From Flammula alnicola (taxonomy: Eukaryota > Basidiomycota > Agaricomycetes > Agaricales > Strophariaceae): a stretch of DNA of 64,000 nt. The notes under the pieces are model-generated. The model was not told the origin of the DNA, did no database searches, and saw only the letters and a list, made by a program, of their open reading frames with translations. Position numbers and translations under genes: made by a program. Positions 22,061 to 34,055 of the stretch are shown in pieces. The stretch lies in the NCBI GenBank assembly GCA_015499995.1, contig JADNRV010000076.1:124001-188000 (forward strand), written 5' to 3'. The first letter of the stretch is position 1, and each line of letters starts with the position of its first letter.

Positions 22061-23084
22061 TGCTTTGTAGTCTCGGCCTCCCATCCTGTGTCGGAAGAGC
22101 TACCCGATTTGGGTATCTCCCCGCTAGAGTCTGGGACTCTGGGACACTTCCAACGGTGTCAAGGTACCATTGCGTTCGTGAATTTCTCTACGCTTATGTA
22201 AGCTTTTAAGGCCCTATACTCTACAATCCTCGCGTTGTATCCATCCATGTATCTCTCCTAGTCCTACTAGGTATCCGCAGACCTGCGGGGGCAAGGCTCG
22301 CTTCGCCATCCTAGTGCGTGACTCAATTGTACATCACGAGTTTTCGTTTGAAAAGGCCGACGCGTCACACGGGTGCAACCGGAATCAACTTGTACATACT
22401 AAAAAGCATACTAAAAGTCCAAAATCCAAAGTTCTTTTTGCATAATGATACATGCCAGTGCATTCCACATCTAATATCAGAATCTCAAGCAAAAATACCG
22501 AGTATTGACTCTGGTATTCACGATTTAACGTTTTCCCCGCCAAACAGAAAAGTGTCAAGAATTTGTACTTGTTTACATCCCGGTTCTGCCCTTAGCGAAT
22601 GATTGCTCGCTGCGCTCGCAATAATATCACATCTATACATCTCTAATTATATCTGAATCCACTTCTTTGTAATCCTGGCCATCCAATGATGCTGAACCAA
22701 CAATGAAATTTGCAGCTGGCTTGCAGTCCACTGCACATGCATTAATATTCCGTCCACTCCTTCCATGACCCGCGATCCACTGCGTCCTTTTAACATGTCA
22801 ATATCCTATAATACACTGCAAAATTGCTACCTATCAAGAAACCCCAGAAAATCTACCAAAATGACTACAAGTCAAAGCCCACAACACCATCTTACCAACC
22901 TTTCAAACTCAACAACTCCGAACATCCTAGAGGGATATTGCTCCGACTGGGGCCGGGAAATCTCTGCTATGGGTCTTGCTATTGGATTACAAGTATAAGA
23001 TCGCACAGAGACGTGTACAATGGAGATGATTGCTAATGATAAGCATGTCTGACGACGCCCTAGAAGCTATGGTCTGTTCACAAG
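22061..23084. other. No gene; one copy of a GC-rich hairpin repeat
   Basis: At 22585-22625 the sequence CTTAGCGAATGATTGCTCGC plus TGCGCTCGCAAT forms a short hairpin and recurs at about 50979-51022. The rest is AT-rich short frames. Confidence 0.45.
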
Positions 23085-23543
23085 GAACCAGGCATCCAAA
23101 TACCAGATTTCAGGAAGCAATCGACCGCCAGCACGACATTGGAAGACTGGGATGCTGAGGAGGGGCCCAGCTCTGTCTGTACCACACAACTCACATCGGG
23201 CCACCCGCCACCTGAAACCCCCATGGAGAACTGAAACGATGACTCTGAGGACGCATGTAACTCGCCCAAGAAGCGCATCTCGACCCCCCGCCGCCAGAGA
23301 GAAGAACGCTGGGATGATGATCTCGATGATGACCGGGACGACAGCACCGAGTTCGGCCTGTTCACGGAGAAGGAGGAAGATAGGACCGTCACTGCGAGAT
23401 CTCGCTGTGCGGCGCTCTCTCGCTTATCGTTGACACCCCCGCCTCTACCCCCACAGCCCCCTTCTCTACCCTTACCTTTTCTCATGAACCAACCGCTGCC
23501 AACGGCTTCATACCTCGCGCAGGATCAACCCTTCCCACAATGA
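23085..23543 (+). pseudogene. Acidic WDDD-motif protein fragment with in-frame TGA
   Basis: Starting after an AAG acceptor, the frame reads EPGIQIPDFRKQSTASTTLE, DWDAEE, PETPMEN, TGA, then NDDSEDACNSPKKRI. It continues RWDDDLDDDRDDSTEFGLF, EDRTVTARSRCAALSRLSL and a Pro-rich tail to 23543. The sequence is coherent on both sides of the TGA, and the expected residue there is Trp (MENWDDD-like), so a TGG to TGA change is likely. The repeated WDDD pattern is reminiscent of fungal spindle/cytokinesis regulators, but I cannot name the family. Confidence 0.4.
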
Positions 23544-25007
23544 TCTCCCACCTTGTCTGTCGTTTCCATGCCCAACACTGTCAACACTTAGAGTACTCTT
23601 CCATGGCCTGCTTTTGAGAGCCTAGCTTCAGGTTTCGACATGGCAAAAGGAACGCCCGGCGAGTGCGGTTCGTCCATAGTTTCCTCGACATTCGATAATC
23701 GAATTGGGCGTGACTGCATATGACTGGGGCCAAGAGGCTCGGACTCGGAGTCCTGGATGGGCTGCTCGCTTGTTGAAGATCAACCTCTCGGCGTCCTCGA
23801 TACGCTCGCCTATATCGCATGGATGTATCTCTCGAATCCTCTTCCTCAGCTCCTTCAATGCAATCTTGTGCATAAGACTCCCCGCTCGCCTTCATCCACA
23901 CAGCCAATTTGCTTCCACTCGACGTGGTCAGTCTATCGAATAGTGTACGACTACGAGATCAAGAAATGAGAATTTGAACAGAATATAATAATGAAAGCAA
24001 GATGATAGCAGAATAAGGCAGAGGTTGAAGCAGCGGCAATTGTAGTTAGTGGAGGTAGTTCGTCGTATGAATTGTGTTGGAGATACTGACTCTTCCCCTT
24101 CAGCCCTCCATGCCGCTTTCCCCGAACCATGGAAGAGCCATCAAAACCCAAAGTACCAGTAGCACCATCGATATCAAACGCTGAATCCATACGATCCCAA
24201 ACTAAGAGGGATGGAAGGAATTCTGGAGGGGGTTCGACGCTGAAGACAGTGCTGACGTGGCACCACCTGCTGTACGGTAAGTTATTCTGCTTGAAGGAGC
24301 CTAAAAATTGAAAGGCCACGTCTTTGAGTTGCATTGCGATACTGACTGCAGAGACATAAGATTGGAAGAAAAATGTGGACATGGAGAGAGGTTGACGTGC
24401 GCAGAAATGGGGCAGAACAGCTGCACCTGGTGCAGTGTAGAGTACAATTTGCGTTTATTCGAACGATAAACCTATTTTTTCGACTTCGACTGGATAGTGG
24501 TGATCAAGATGATTTAAGAACGTGTGCGGGACATGGACCGTTTACGGACGATGTTACCCACACCGCTACGGCCAATAGATTCGAATTTCGAACTTTGGTG
24601 GTTCATGGACACGCGAATAACATTCAATGCCGGGTTTTGTGGTCGGCGCAAGGTTCGCAGTTCCGCCGCAGCCAGTAGAGTGACTAGAGGTAGTAGTTTT
24701 ATGATCAATTCGACGATACAGGGAGGAGGTAGCTAAAAAGGTACACACTGTCTGTCATGGCCGGTGCGGCGTGTCCTGCGGTCCTTCTCATCGATGTAAG
24801 CGGAAGCCGTACTGTTGCCGGAGACGATATTGCCAGCCCATTCGCATCTGGTGGAGGGAACGATAAACGAGAGTAAGCCGCAATAAGGACCACAAGAACG
24901 CTAATGTTTTATGTTGCCGACTCCACCACGTCCGCTGGAGAACTGTAGAATAGTCGTCAACGATGACGCAAAGGAGAAGGAATGGTACGAATACTGACTA
25001 GTGCATT
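23544..25007. other. Unassigned; scattered minus-strand coding signal
   Basis: Minus segments such as KELRKRIREIHPCDIGERIE (about 23850), VFSVEPPPEFLPSLLVWDRM (about 24245) and GLAISSPATVRLPLTS (about 24840) look protein-like but do not join in a clear exon chain. No family recognised. Confidence 0.3.
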
Positions 25008-25419
25008 TCAGAGGTTACGTATCTTCTTATTCGTTCGAGTCAGGACGAGCCTCACCGGTGTCGCGAGATCGAGAACGGAGGTTGCATGCACCACCACAGC
25101 CACAGCATATGGAGTACACCTGCAGAGATTTGAAGACAAATAAGCATTCAAGAGGGTCGTGTTAGATTAGTGGGCAAGCAACGCACTTGGTTTTGGCTGA
25201 GAATGGGTTCAATCTCAGGCGGCAGAAGGTGACAAAGAAATCGTCAGGACGAGATGCTAGCCTGGCATCGCGAGAGACGAAGACGTGGCGGATGCTACCC
25301 AAGTCCCCCTCGTCATGTAGATTGCTGGAGAAAAGCTCCTGGCAAGGAAAAAACGGACAAAACATAGGAAAGCATCGGAGCCGCACGAACTTGAAAGTAG
25401 AACGTTCGGTTGCCGGCAT
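25008..25419 (-). CDS. Hypothetical protein, two exons, 114 aa
   Basis: ATG at 25419; exon 1 25187-25419 and exon 2 25008-25119 join in frame across a 67-bp intron (GTGCGT..CTGCAG), 345 nt in all. The protein starts MPATERSTFKFVRLRCFPMF and ends with a hydrophobic stretch PYAVAVVVHATSVLDLATP before a basic tail, so a C-terminal membrane anchor is possible. No family recognised. Supported only by splice consensus and composition. Confidence 0.35.
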
Positions 25420-26690
25420 TGTGAGAGAGGTGAGAAAAGAGCATGAAAAAAAAGAGATATCGAAGAGGGCATGACTGAAGAACGAAGCATCCGCAGGAAT
25501 TATGTTACGAAGCGTACGTGGATGTTGAGGATAGAATGAGAATTTGGATATCAATGATCAATCGGCCCGAGTTGGCCATTGTTTGTTTTCAGACCGGTAA
25601 CCGGAACGTTGGTCGCTCTCTGCAATGGCATTGCCTCGCCTCCGCGTTCAATCCTCGTTCTGGATCTCTTGGATCGGCGTCAAACTCTCTCTTCCACCTG
25701 CGCTTCGATCCAATTCGGATCTTACTCGTACACTCATTCGCCCTCTTTTACCCCTTGCGAATGTTCACTTCGTAAGTCTCTTCAAACTTTCAGCTACTCT
25801 AGCCGTACAAATCTGATGCATGCTACTTACTTGAAATTGCCCTCGCTAGTTAATTCCCACATGCTGGGACTTCTCCTCGCACCGCAGTAAACGAGCTGCA
25901 ACCAGATCTACGACGATTGAGCGACGTTCAAAGGGGCCGAGGACGGTGGGTTCCTACGAGGTACGTATCAGATTTTCCATTCGACATTCTCCACTTATGC
26001 TTTTATCTAGACTATCTCAGTGCTTGTACCCTCTGCCGACGCTCTACAGACGTCTTACCACTTGTCTCCCACCCATGTTGTCCCAAATACAACCACAAGT
26101 CAAGTGAAATCCCCTCAGGCTCCTACCTGCCTGCTAAGAATCCAAATCCCACGCAAATGCCAAACGCCAAACGTGGCTGCGTCCACCACACGTTCTCAGT
26201 GACGAGACTTATATAGAGGGAGCAAATGTTACCCTCCCTTCCCCTCCTACCGGGACTTCCTCGCGAATTTTAAACGAGCAGCGCATTCGCCGCCCAAATT
26301 CCAGCAGCAATTTTCGTGGCAACCAGAGCTGCTTAAGCCAAGGCAACGATAACGACGCAAGGTTTCTCTCTAGCTGGGGCACGGGACACATCGCTACTGT
26401 TGGAAGTGTGAGAATCGACGAGGTCGATGAGGGGAAGCACTGACTGGGTATGTAGCCCCTTCTCGCTGTCAAAGCTGCTTTCGCTGAGCCATCGTTTCTT
26501 GTGGGAGGCGTCTGTTGATTCCTCTCAACCGGGGTTCTACTCAGGCAATACATATACTCCAAAGTCAGTGCGTAACTTGATTATGTTGATACTCGTGTTG
26601 CTTAATTTATCTAACCATAGATTGTCAATGATAAACGTGCTAACCCCTCATTACACTGCATACCCACCACAAGTGCGTTCAAAGCCGTCC
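25420..26690. other. No gene; one copy of a dispersed gene-like repeat
   Basis: 25655-25790 (TGGATCTCTTGGATCGGCGT .. CTTCGTAAGTCTCTT) is a diverged copy of 43416-43555 (TGGATCTCTTGGATAACCGT .. CTCGTAAGTCTCTTT). Both read SWISWI.. in one frame and end in a GTAAGT donor-like word. Otherwise short frames only. Confidence 0.4.
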
Positions 26691-26699
26691 TACTTCGCG

Positions 26700-27240
26700 C
26701 AACAAGAGGTGCCGAGAAAGGAGAAGCGGTATTGGACATCGGCGATCTGAGTCTCCGGACGTTGAGCGTAGGAAATTCGGATGGAGGGGGGGGGGTGGTG
26801 GGTCAAATATGTTACGCGATCCACTATACGGGAAGTAATGGTCATCGGAAAACGTCGCCAAGTTGTCGGCGCGCGTTCCCCGTACCCCGAGAAATCTACG
26901 CCCGATCGTACAGGAGAACTTCAGGAGCGGGAGAAGCGAGAGATGGTATTGGACGTCGGCAGTCGAACCTCGAGCGGGGCCCCATTTCTGGGAAACTCCA
27001 GAGGCATGAAACTTGGGATCACGGTTGACTACTCAGATAAAGAGTGTATATTCCATGGGCGGGAAATTGGGTTGTACATCGTAACATATCGCCATTCGCG
27101 CAAGAGGTGGGGAGAAGGGGAGGGGGCGGCATTGGACGTGGTCTGAGGGTTCGAACGTCGAACGTTGATTGGGAGATGGAGAGAGCGGTTGGTACATCAA
27201 TGTGTTACGCGAACTGTACAAATTATGTGGTCGTCCACCA
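26700..27240. repeat. Degenerate direct repeats, about three copies
   Basis: GAGAAGCGGTATTGGACATC (26725) recurs as GAGATGGTATTGGACGTCGG (about 26938) and GGGGCGGCATTGGACGTGGT (about 27123). Each is followed by TCGAACCTCGAGC- or TCGAACGTCGAACG-like words. Unit length is irregular (about 185-215 bp). Confidence 0.5.
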
Positions 27241-29763
27241 TATTCGTTTGTTTCGTTTGTTAGCTGATATTTGGGAATCCGTTATCCGTGGACGATAATG
27301 TACCTCTTAAACGTCGATCAGCCTGGATAATTGGGCTTTTGTGGGCATCCCCGAGTCGCCGCCCCTTCATTCCGCTGAGAGATTGACGCCTGATCGTAAC
27401 CCCCCTTCCCCGCCAGATAGAAACTCCACATCCAAGTGCACAACGTCACCATGAAATCGTCAACCCGTTCTTCCCTTCTCGAATGTTCTTTGTAATTCAC
27501 GACCGCAATGGCCTGAGACCGACAACGTGTTGCTCTTCGATCGACACTTGCACATCCCAGACGCCAGATATTTACGTTGGACTGTTCCGTTAGAATGCTC
27601 CTGGGGAGTGAAGAACCGTCAACGTGGTTTGTAGGAGAAGCTGGAATCACAACAGGCGTGGTACATGGAGGAATACGAGGAGGTTGGTCGCTCGAAAAGC
27701 TCAGCCTGGTTGATTGGGTAGTATCCTCAGCGGCTATGGAGTGAATTTAGCTGCAGCCGCGCTTAAGGCGGGGATAGCGCGTCCTTGAGGGTGGAGGACA
27801 GAATAGCAAGACCGTGTTTTGGTGGAGTGAGGAGCCATAGTGAATGCAGTTGAGTTTGGAGAAGCCGCAATCAGCGCTGTCGTGGCGAATGGAGGAATTG
27901 CAGGAGAAGAAAGCGAGGTGGAGTTGGATAATATAGGCGTTTTGGGATGTGGTCCCAAGGTTATGCCGTGAGTTTGACTGTGATTACGCGTAAAGTGGCT
28001 GGGGTGGAGTTTTTGGTTGCAATGGTGAGATATGTTTGGGAGGAGGTGCCAGCGGTGACCAGTACCGGCGAGGCTGGGGTGATGGCCACCGTTGAAGACG
28101 GTCTGGGATCCTTATGACTTTTCTCTTCCCTCTTCAGCTCTGAGTTCCGTCAGGCCTTCACTCTACACCTCAGGAATCCTGTTCCTCGTCATTGTCATCG
28201 ATCTCGTCTAATGAAATGAAAAATGGGATCGCGGGGCCAAGAATACATAGAGTACCCAGATAAATTTTGCAATGCCGTCGATAATGTGTGGTAGCGGCAT
28301 CACATTCGCGGAACGAAAGAGGGCGGCCTGAGTGTTCGAACGTTCATTATGAAAAAGGGGATGAGTGTCGGTCAAAAAGGACAAACCTTGCTCGCTATTT
28401 ATGAGAGGGTACACGATTGGGGCGAGAGCGACTCGGTGTCCAGAGTAGAGACCACTTCCGGCATCTCCCGAGTCCGTTTTCTCCGTTCATTGCCAAGTTG
28501 GACTAGCCTTGGACTAGGAATAGTTGACAATAATATAACAAGATCATCAGGCAAAAGGAATGACAAAATGAAAAGATATTCGAACCTCAGAGAGTGGGGA
28601 CTTGATTGGGGATCAGGTAACATCTCTTAACCTTCCGCCGGGTATGAATCAGTCTCGTTGGCGCAGGGGATCCGAGTCGACTATAAAAAAGCACTTTCAG
28701 ATGAAAAGAAAGTAGAATGTGGGGAGGTCAGTCAACATTCAGCAGTGGACGAAAACAAAACTCACCTTTGTACACGCTACTGGCCCCAACCTCAATACAG
28801 ACGAACACCGAGCGACGTATCATCAGGATGGAAACACATCCTCCAGAGACCTGGGCACACGGCGGCGGCTACGATGTAACGGCGAACCTGTTCTGCCAAC
28901 TCCGACGACCACCATTTTCCAGCATCATCCCGAGCACCGTACGATATCTCGGGTGATTCAGAAACGGCCCTGCCCAACATCAGCTTCAAGCAAACACAAC
29001 ACTGCGGAGAACTTAGAGCTGGTTCTTCCACACCATGAATTCCTCTGATTCCGAGAACCCAGCTATCCTGGCGCTATCGAGAATACGACAAACTGGCCCT
29101 TGGTCGGCCGTTACTTTCCCCGCACCTGGAATATCTCACTCAGTTTTTTTCTTTTACACCTTAAATTTTAATATTTACCCTTTGACTTGCACCAACGGGG
29201 AGGGGTATAATGATGGGAAGATGAGCGGCACAACCATGCCAGTGAGACAGATAATAAATGAACAAATTGCACCGCGACTCACGATATTGACGCTCGAACT
29301 GCGGTTTAATGGAAGTAATGATCGATGCTTTCATGACCTAGGGGTGGATGGTGCTTGCCGCGGGCCCGAAATAAGGGGAAAGGGACTAACAAAAATGCGA
29401 AAGAACGATTGTAGTAGATAGAGAGCAAAGTATATTGACACGATTGACGATTGCAATGGTGTCAGTGGAATTGAGGGTGGAAAGAGCTCGCCATAGGCCT
29501 CGACACTAAGCTGGTGTTCTATGGCTGGACATCGCGAGCGCTGAGCTCGAGGGTTGTGAGGTACTCGGGTACTACATAGTCGAACTGTCTCCAAGCTTCC
29601 CGAGCATCGTGTCTTGGCCACATCTCTCACACTCTCTCCCTCTGCAATCCACTTCTCGTATTCCTCTCGATTAACTCTGTAGCAAACCACACATTACGGG
29701 CAATGATTTGGATTCAAGATCAGATGCGTACAGTGCGGGGATGGGAACGAGCGGAGACATTCA
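27241..29763. other. No gene recognised over 2.5 kb
   Basis: Short frames only; no TIR, tandem array or conserved protein motif found. A minus segment VCYRVNREEYEKWIAEGESV (about 29690-29630) is protein-like and may belong to the small gene at 29764-30131. Confidence 0.35.
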
Positions 29764-30131
29764 TTACATATCTACTTCTTCTGCCTCCGTTCCTCGCATG
29801 ATAGATAACTCCCGTTGAAGTTTCTCATTGTTCGCCCTAAGGGCTTGAATCTCCCCTATGGCGAAGTTTTCAAAACCTGGAATGGAACGAGTCAGGCTGG
29901 GCGGCATGGAATGCGGGTGATTCGATGACCTACGGTTATAGCGCGCCGTAATATCTATTGGAGTTATGAGGGCATGTGAGGGAGTAGAACATGGGAGCAT
30001 ACCTCGTAAGAGCTCTCCATACCGTTGCACACAGTAGAGCAAAAATTCGATGTCAACATCTGGCTCGGGCGTACTATGACCAATGGAGCCACGTTCTTGT
30101 AAGTAGAAATTAAAAGAGTTGAACTGCGACT
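29764..30131 (-). CDS. Small hypothetical protein with C-terminal coiled coil (partial model)
   Basis: Exons at 30003 to about 30131, 29934-29954 (21 nt) and 29764-29876 join in frame through introns 29955-30002 and 29877-29933. The peptide reads VDIEFLLYCVQRYGELLRDI, TARYNRFENFAIGEIQALRA and NNEKLQRELSIMRGTEAEEV, then stops. The heptad-like C-terminus suggests a short coiled coil. No in-frame ATG is present in the first exon, so a 5' exon is missing. The very short middle exon makes the model uncertain. Confidence 0.35.
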
Positions 30132-31018
30132 GACGGCATGGGGATGGGCAGGTGGCAAAGAGCAGGTGGCAAAGAGTTGGACGGTATGTGGCTACAGTAT
30201 AAGGAGAGGCGGTTGTTGTTAAAGGTTAAGGACAAGACGTCTGTACTGAAGTATTGAAGATCCAAGGTGCATCAAAGCCCTGAGTATGTTGCGGCGTGAT
30301 GACATTGACATGCAGGGAAATGGGTCAGACGGTGTAGGAATTATGTAAAAACATAAGCCCCTGAAACCTTCCCCTCAAAAAAAGATCTTCACTGGTACCG
30401 ATCGCACCTCTCCTCTCGCACCTCGAGCCCTGCTCGGACTCGTGAATAATGTACCTCACGCTCAGTAAATTCCACGGGTCAGGATCACTGTACGGAAACT
30501 GAGAAGTGCACATCCCAATCAAATTGACATCAGCGCAACCTCAGCGCGGCCTAATATTCGGCTACCATTACGTACAATTATCAAATATACATCAACCATT
30601 GTAAGTAATTCACAAACAACGGTGGCCTGCCGTCGTCACCAAGAATGTACGTGAAAAGTTGTTCATTAGCGGGAATAGGACCCCCGAAAGCCCTCCAAGA
30701 GGATAGATAACGATTTTGCAGCTCTTGTCCGGACTTTTTTGAAATTCGACGAGCAAGTTGTGGAGAGCCATCATTTCGGCGGCGATGGCGCTCTTCGTCT
30801 TCGCTGTCCTTGGCTGTGTAAGTATATCGATGCCGTAAGTCGTTTCCATCGAAGGTCAGTAAAAATCCGCACAGAAAATGCACGCCAGGTGCATTTTGCC
30901 CTGAATGCGGGAAAAGGAAAAACTCCCCGTATCAATGTCGGTCAAGGGGGCCGTATTTCCTGAACAACCTCAGCACTGAAAGAAAACAAAAAGCTGTACA
31001 AACTCCAAACAAACTGCA
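30132..31018. other. No gene recognised
   Basis: Minus frames between 30581 and 30883 (for example SAIAAEMMALHNLLVEFQKS) look protein-like but no exon chain is evident. The last bases (31019-31026, ACCTCAAA) are the left target duplication of the adjoining element. Confidence 0.35.
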
Positions 31019-31026
31019 ACCTCAAA

Positions 31027-31830
31027 TAGTGTTGCTAAGAACTGAACCTGCTCAAGGGTTGAGCCCGCTTAAGTTCCAGTCTAACCAACTTTGGTGGCTT
31101 AAGCTCGCTTAAGTTGGACTAGGTTCAAGTTCTGCGCAAGCAGTGCCTGGCCGCAGTTTCCTTTTTATGACGCAACCTTCCTCCCACCAGCAAACCGCTA
31201 CAGTGACATCATGTGCGCTTGAGACAGTATTTGCACAAATGCTCGTCGCCCGTGGAACACCTGGTCTTTCGCTGGTCAGTGTGCTGTCCATATTACCTTT
31301 CTCATGTATTAGTGCGGTCTTAGCCTCTATTCCCCCTGGAAACGACACAAAATGAATAGACTGCAGTCATAAGTCTTATGCGGATATTGGTGAACATACT
31401 TGTCGTAGTGTATATTGAGGTCGGAACTCCATGGAACTTGAATATTTACTCAATGTACATGTAATATTATACTACTCACAACCTGATGTCGGAAATATGA
31501 AGGGAACACTAACTAGTACTCAAGGCAATGTCACATGACATGCCCCAGAAAGAATCAATTTTAGCACTTTTAAACCTCGTCTATTCACTCATATTTAGGT
31601 GCCATCACGTAGAGAATTGAGACACCTATCCAATGAAACATAATTTGAGTCAAAATTTCTACCCACTGTCGAGACATCCAGGATGCGCAGATCCACGTTG
31701 GAGGAGTGACTAGTGATGACTCACCTAATTGGGGCAACTGAACTCAAGTCCGCTTAAGTTTTGCTTAAGCCAACTCAAGCAAATTAGCCGAGAGCTTGAG
31801 TTCGGTTCAACTCAGTTCTTAGCAACACTA
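31027..31830. mobile_element. 804-bp non-autonomous hAT-type element with 8-bp target duplication
   Basis: The ends are TAGTGTTGCTAAGAACTGA on the left and its exact reverse complement on the right (TCAGTTCTTAGCAACACTA, with a short insertion further in). ACCTCAAA flanks both ends exactly (31019-31026 and 31831-31838). Subterminal regions repeat GCTTAAGT/ACTTAAGC and CTCAAGC/GCTTGAG words in both orientations, typical of transposase-binding sites. No open frame resembles a transposase. An 8-bp duplication and short TIR with GTTGC are characteristic of hAT elements. Confidence 0.88.
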
Positions 31831-31838
31831 ACCTCAAA

Positions 31839-33489
31839 TCAAGCCATCTCCAAAAATGTCCTCGTGAGGTAGGTTCGTTCCAACTTGCCCCTTCTGCTTG
31901 GTGCTACAAACAAAGCCGAATAACCTACTCGTGAGGCGGGTTGAGAAAACCGGGTTACCCCGAAGTTCCACCGAACGAACGAGGGAAAAAAAAACCCCGA
32001 CAAATTCCAACAACTCAATAGAATTGGGTCACCGAAAACCCCCATCACCGCCGCCAACCAACGAACGAGCGAAAAAATTCCAAGGACCCGCAACCAAGAA
32101 ACTTCAACTCCAACAAACCAAAATAAAAGCTCCGACCGACCAACGAAAAACTCAAACCAACCAACCAACACATGCTGGCTTGAATGTTGGTTAAGAGTGT
32201 TAGGGGCCAGGGCGCTTACGCGGAAACGGATCTTTGTACCAGGTTCCTGGAGTCGAGATGCCTGAGGGTAAAGCCCGGGGATTTCTGGATGGCCTGCATG
32301 TCAAGCGAGAGGAATTAGCTGCCGTGGGTGGAGGATATACAGGAAGCAACACACTCCCTATATTTAGAAGGAGGATGAGCTCGACACAGTGTCGAACTCA
32401 TCCTCAATCTTCTTTAATTCGCGACGCTGTGTATGTCGCGGTACTCATTCGCCCCGTGTGATGACCTTGCGGATCGGCTCAGCTGTCCGGATCAGGCTTC
32501 CTTCCCTCCCACCACCACCCCGTTTACGCTGCCACCCACCGTCACTGCTGGCGGCGGTGAGGACCCATGAGAGCCACAATGAGCAACAACGACGGCCGTA
32601 GGACTTGGAATGCCATCATGCCGCACCACCATGTTGCCGTCCTCTGACACGACAAATCCGGCAACGTTGGATGTGGCGCATGCATACGATTGTGAGCTCA
32701 AGGGGAATGGGAGGAGCATCAGGTAGGTTTTCGAGCAACCTTGCATGGAACTATTAACCCTTTACCCATTATGCTCAGATTTCCGGGCTAGAGGCCCTGC
32801 TCCTCACGCTTCATCACTTGCTCCGAATCAGAGACCACAATCCCCCTAGATGTCCACATTGCAATGTATGCAAAGCTGCCAGCCACTCGAAATATGTCAG
32901 GTAGATGACCCCCCAGCCTCGACTCGCAACCCAGTCGATCCGAAGACAGACGGGGACTGATGAAGCGATTGTAGAGTGCCTGCCGACGCCTCCGAGTACT
33001 ACTGTACCCGACGGTGGGTGATGAGTTGTAGGTTCCTGAAAGTGTCGACCAATTAGCCAGGGTGGGCCCGTTTGCATATACTACATAATTTATCATGTAC
33101 CCGTAGTACTTGCTTTCAATAAACAGCTTATTCCCTTTGTTAAAAAGAAAACTCCAAGACGATAAGTGAAATTTCTGGATTGTTAGGCTCACATTTAAAT
33201 TTTCACACCTCATAAACATTATTGACTTGACAAGATTATCGAGGCGCCAACATTTGGATGAGCCCGCTCGTCGCATTTGACGAACCACTTGTCATAGCAG
33301 AAGCGATAATCGACTTAAGGGAATACGAACAACGACACACTTCCATCAATCAGCGACACACTGGTGCACACCATCCTCAGCTCAAATTTGACACATGTAG
33401 TCGATGTGTCGCAGACCGGGCTCGATGTGTCGTCGATCCACACCTTCCCGATTTGGGGAGTGTGTCAAATGTGGTCTATCCTGCCGTGG
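31839..33489. other. No gene recognised; contains a perfect-looking hairpin
   Basis: 32371-32405 is listed separately. A minus frame 33288-32788 (166 codons) has no recognisable motif and probably crosses introns. Around 33390-33480 words like GACACATGTAGTCGATGTGT recur, related to ACATGTAGTCGATG at about 36327. Confidence 0.35.
32371..32405. repeat. Hairpin with 17-bp arms and 1-nt loop
   Basis: Arm GAGGATGAGCTCGACAC, loop A, arm GTGTCGAACTCATCCTC; one mismatch. No following T tract, so not a typical terminator; function unknown. Confidence 0.6.
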
Positions 33490-34055
33490 GTGTGGATAGT
33501 GATGAGAAGGATTACCTACCACAGCTCGGAATCACCCATAGACTCTCCCCGCAGCCGCGACTACGGCGATCGCCCATGTTGGCACTCCCACCCTCATAAC
33601 CGAGGCGTGTACACTGACTCGGAGTACGAAGACTCACGGCCCAACATACCCTCACAATACAGTGCGCCTCATCAGGGGAGGCATTATGATACCCGACGCT
33701 ATGAGGACTCGGATCAGGACTCGTACGCTTACCGCTCACGGCGGCGGTCCTCTGATGAGTATTCGAATAGATATACCCACCCGCACGGGCATGGTTCTTG
33801 CTCTCAGGACTATGGCTATGACTCTCCACGGCGGCGCGATGACGATGACCACGTGCGGTCCTCCTACGACCACCCGCACTCTCGCTCCTGCCCAAGCGGC
33901 GCTACTCACAGTGCACCTTTTCTTGTATTTCCTGCCTCCTCTGTCGTCTCAATCGAATAGATACTTACCCACCCAGAAATCTAGATCGGGATCAACTACG
34001 TTGGACAAAAGGACGAGCTGAAAGGATACGCGAATGATGCGCGAAATATGCGGGA
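33490..34055 (+). pseudogene. Metacaspase N-terminal fragment
   Basis: Metacaspases are Ca-dependent Arg/Lys-specific cysteine peptidases. The plus strand encodes a Tyr/Asp/Ser/Arg-rich prodomain (33600-33900, for example SYAYRSRRRSSDEYSNRY) ending RRYSQCT. It is followed, after a CTAG acceptor at 33980-33986, by IGINYVGQKDELKGYANDAR and NMRDFLM (33987-34055). This is the start of the caspase-like p20 subunit. The intron between them cannot be joined in phase. After 34055 the sequence no longer matches; the catalytic His and Cys regions are absent, so the fragment cannot be an active peptidase. Confidence 0.6.
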
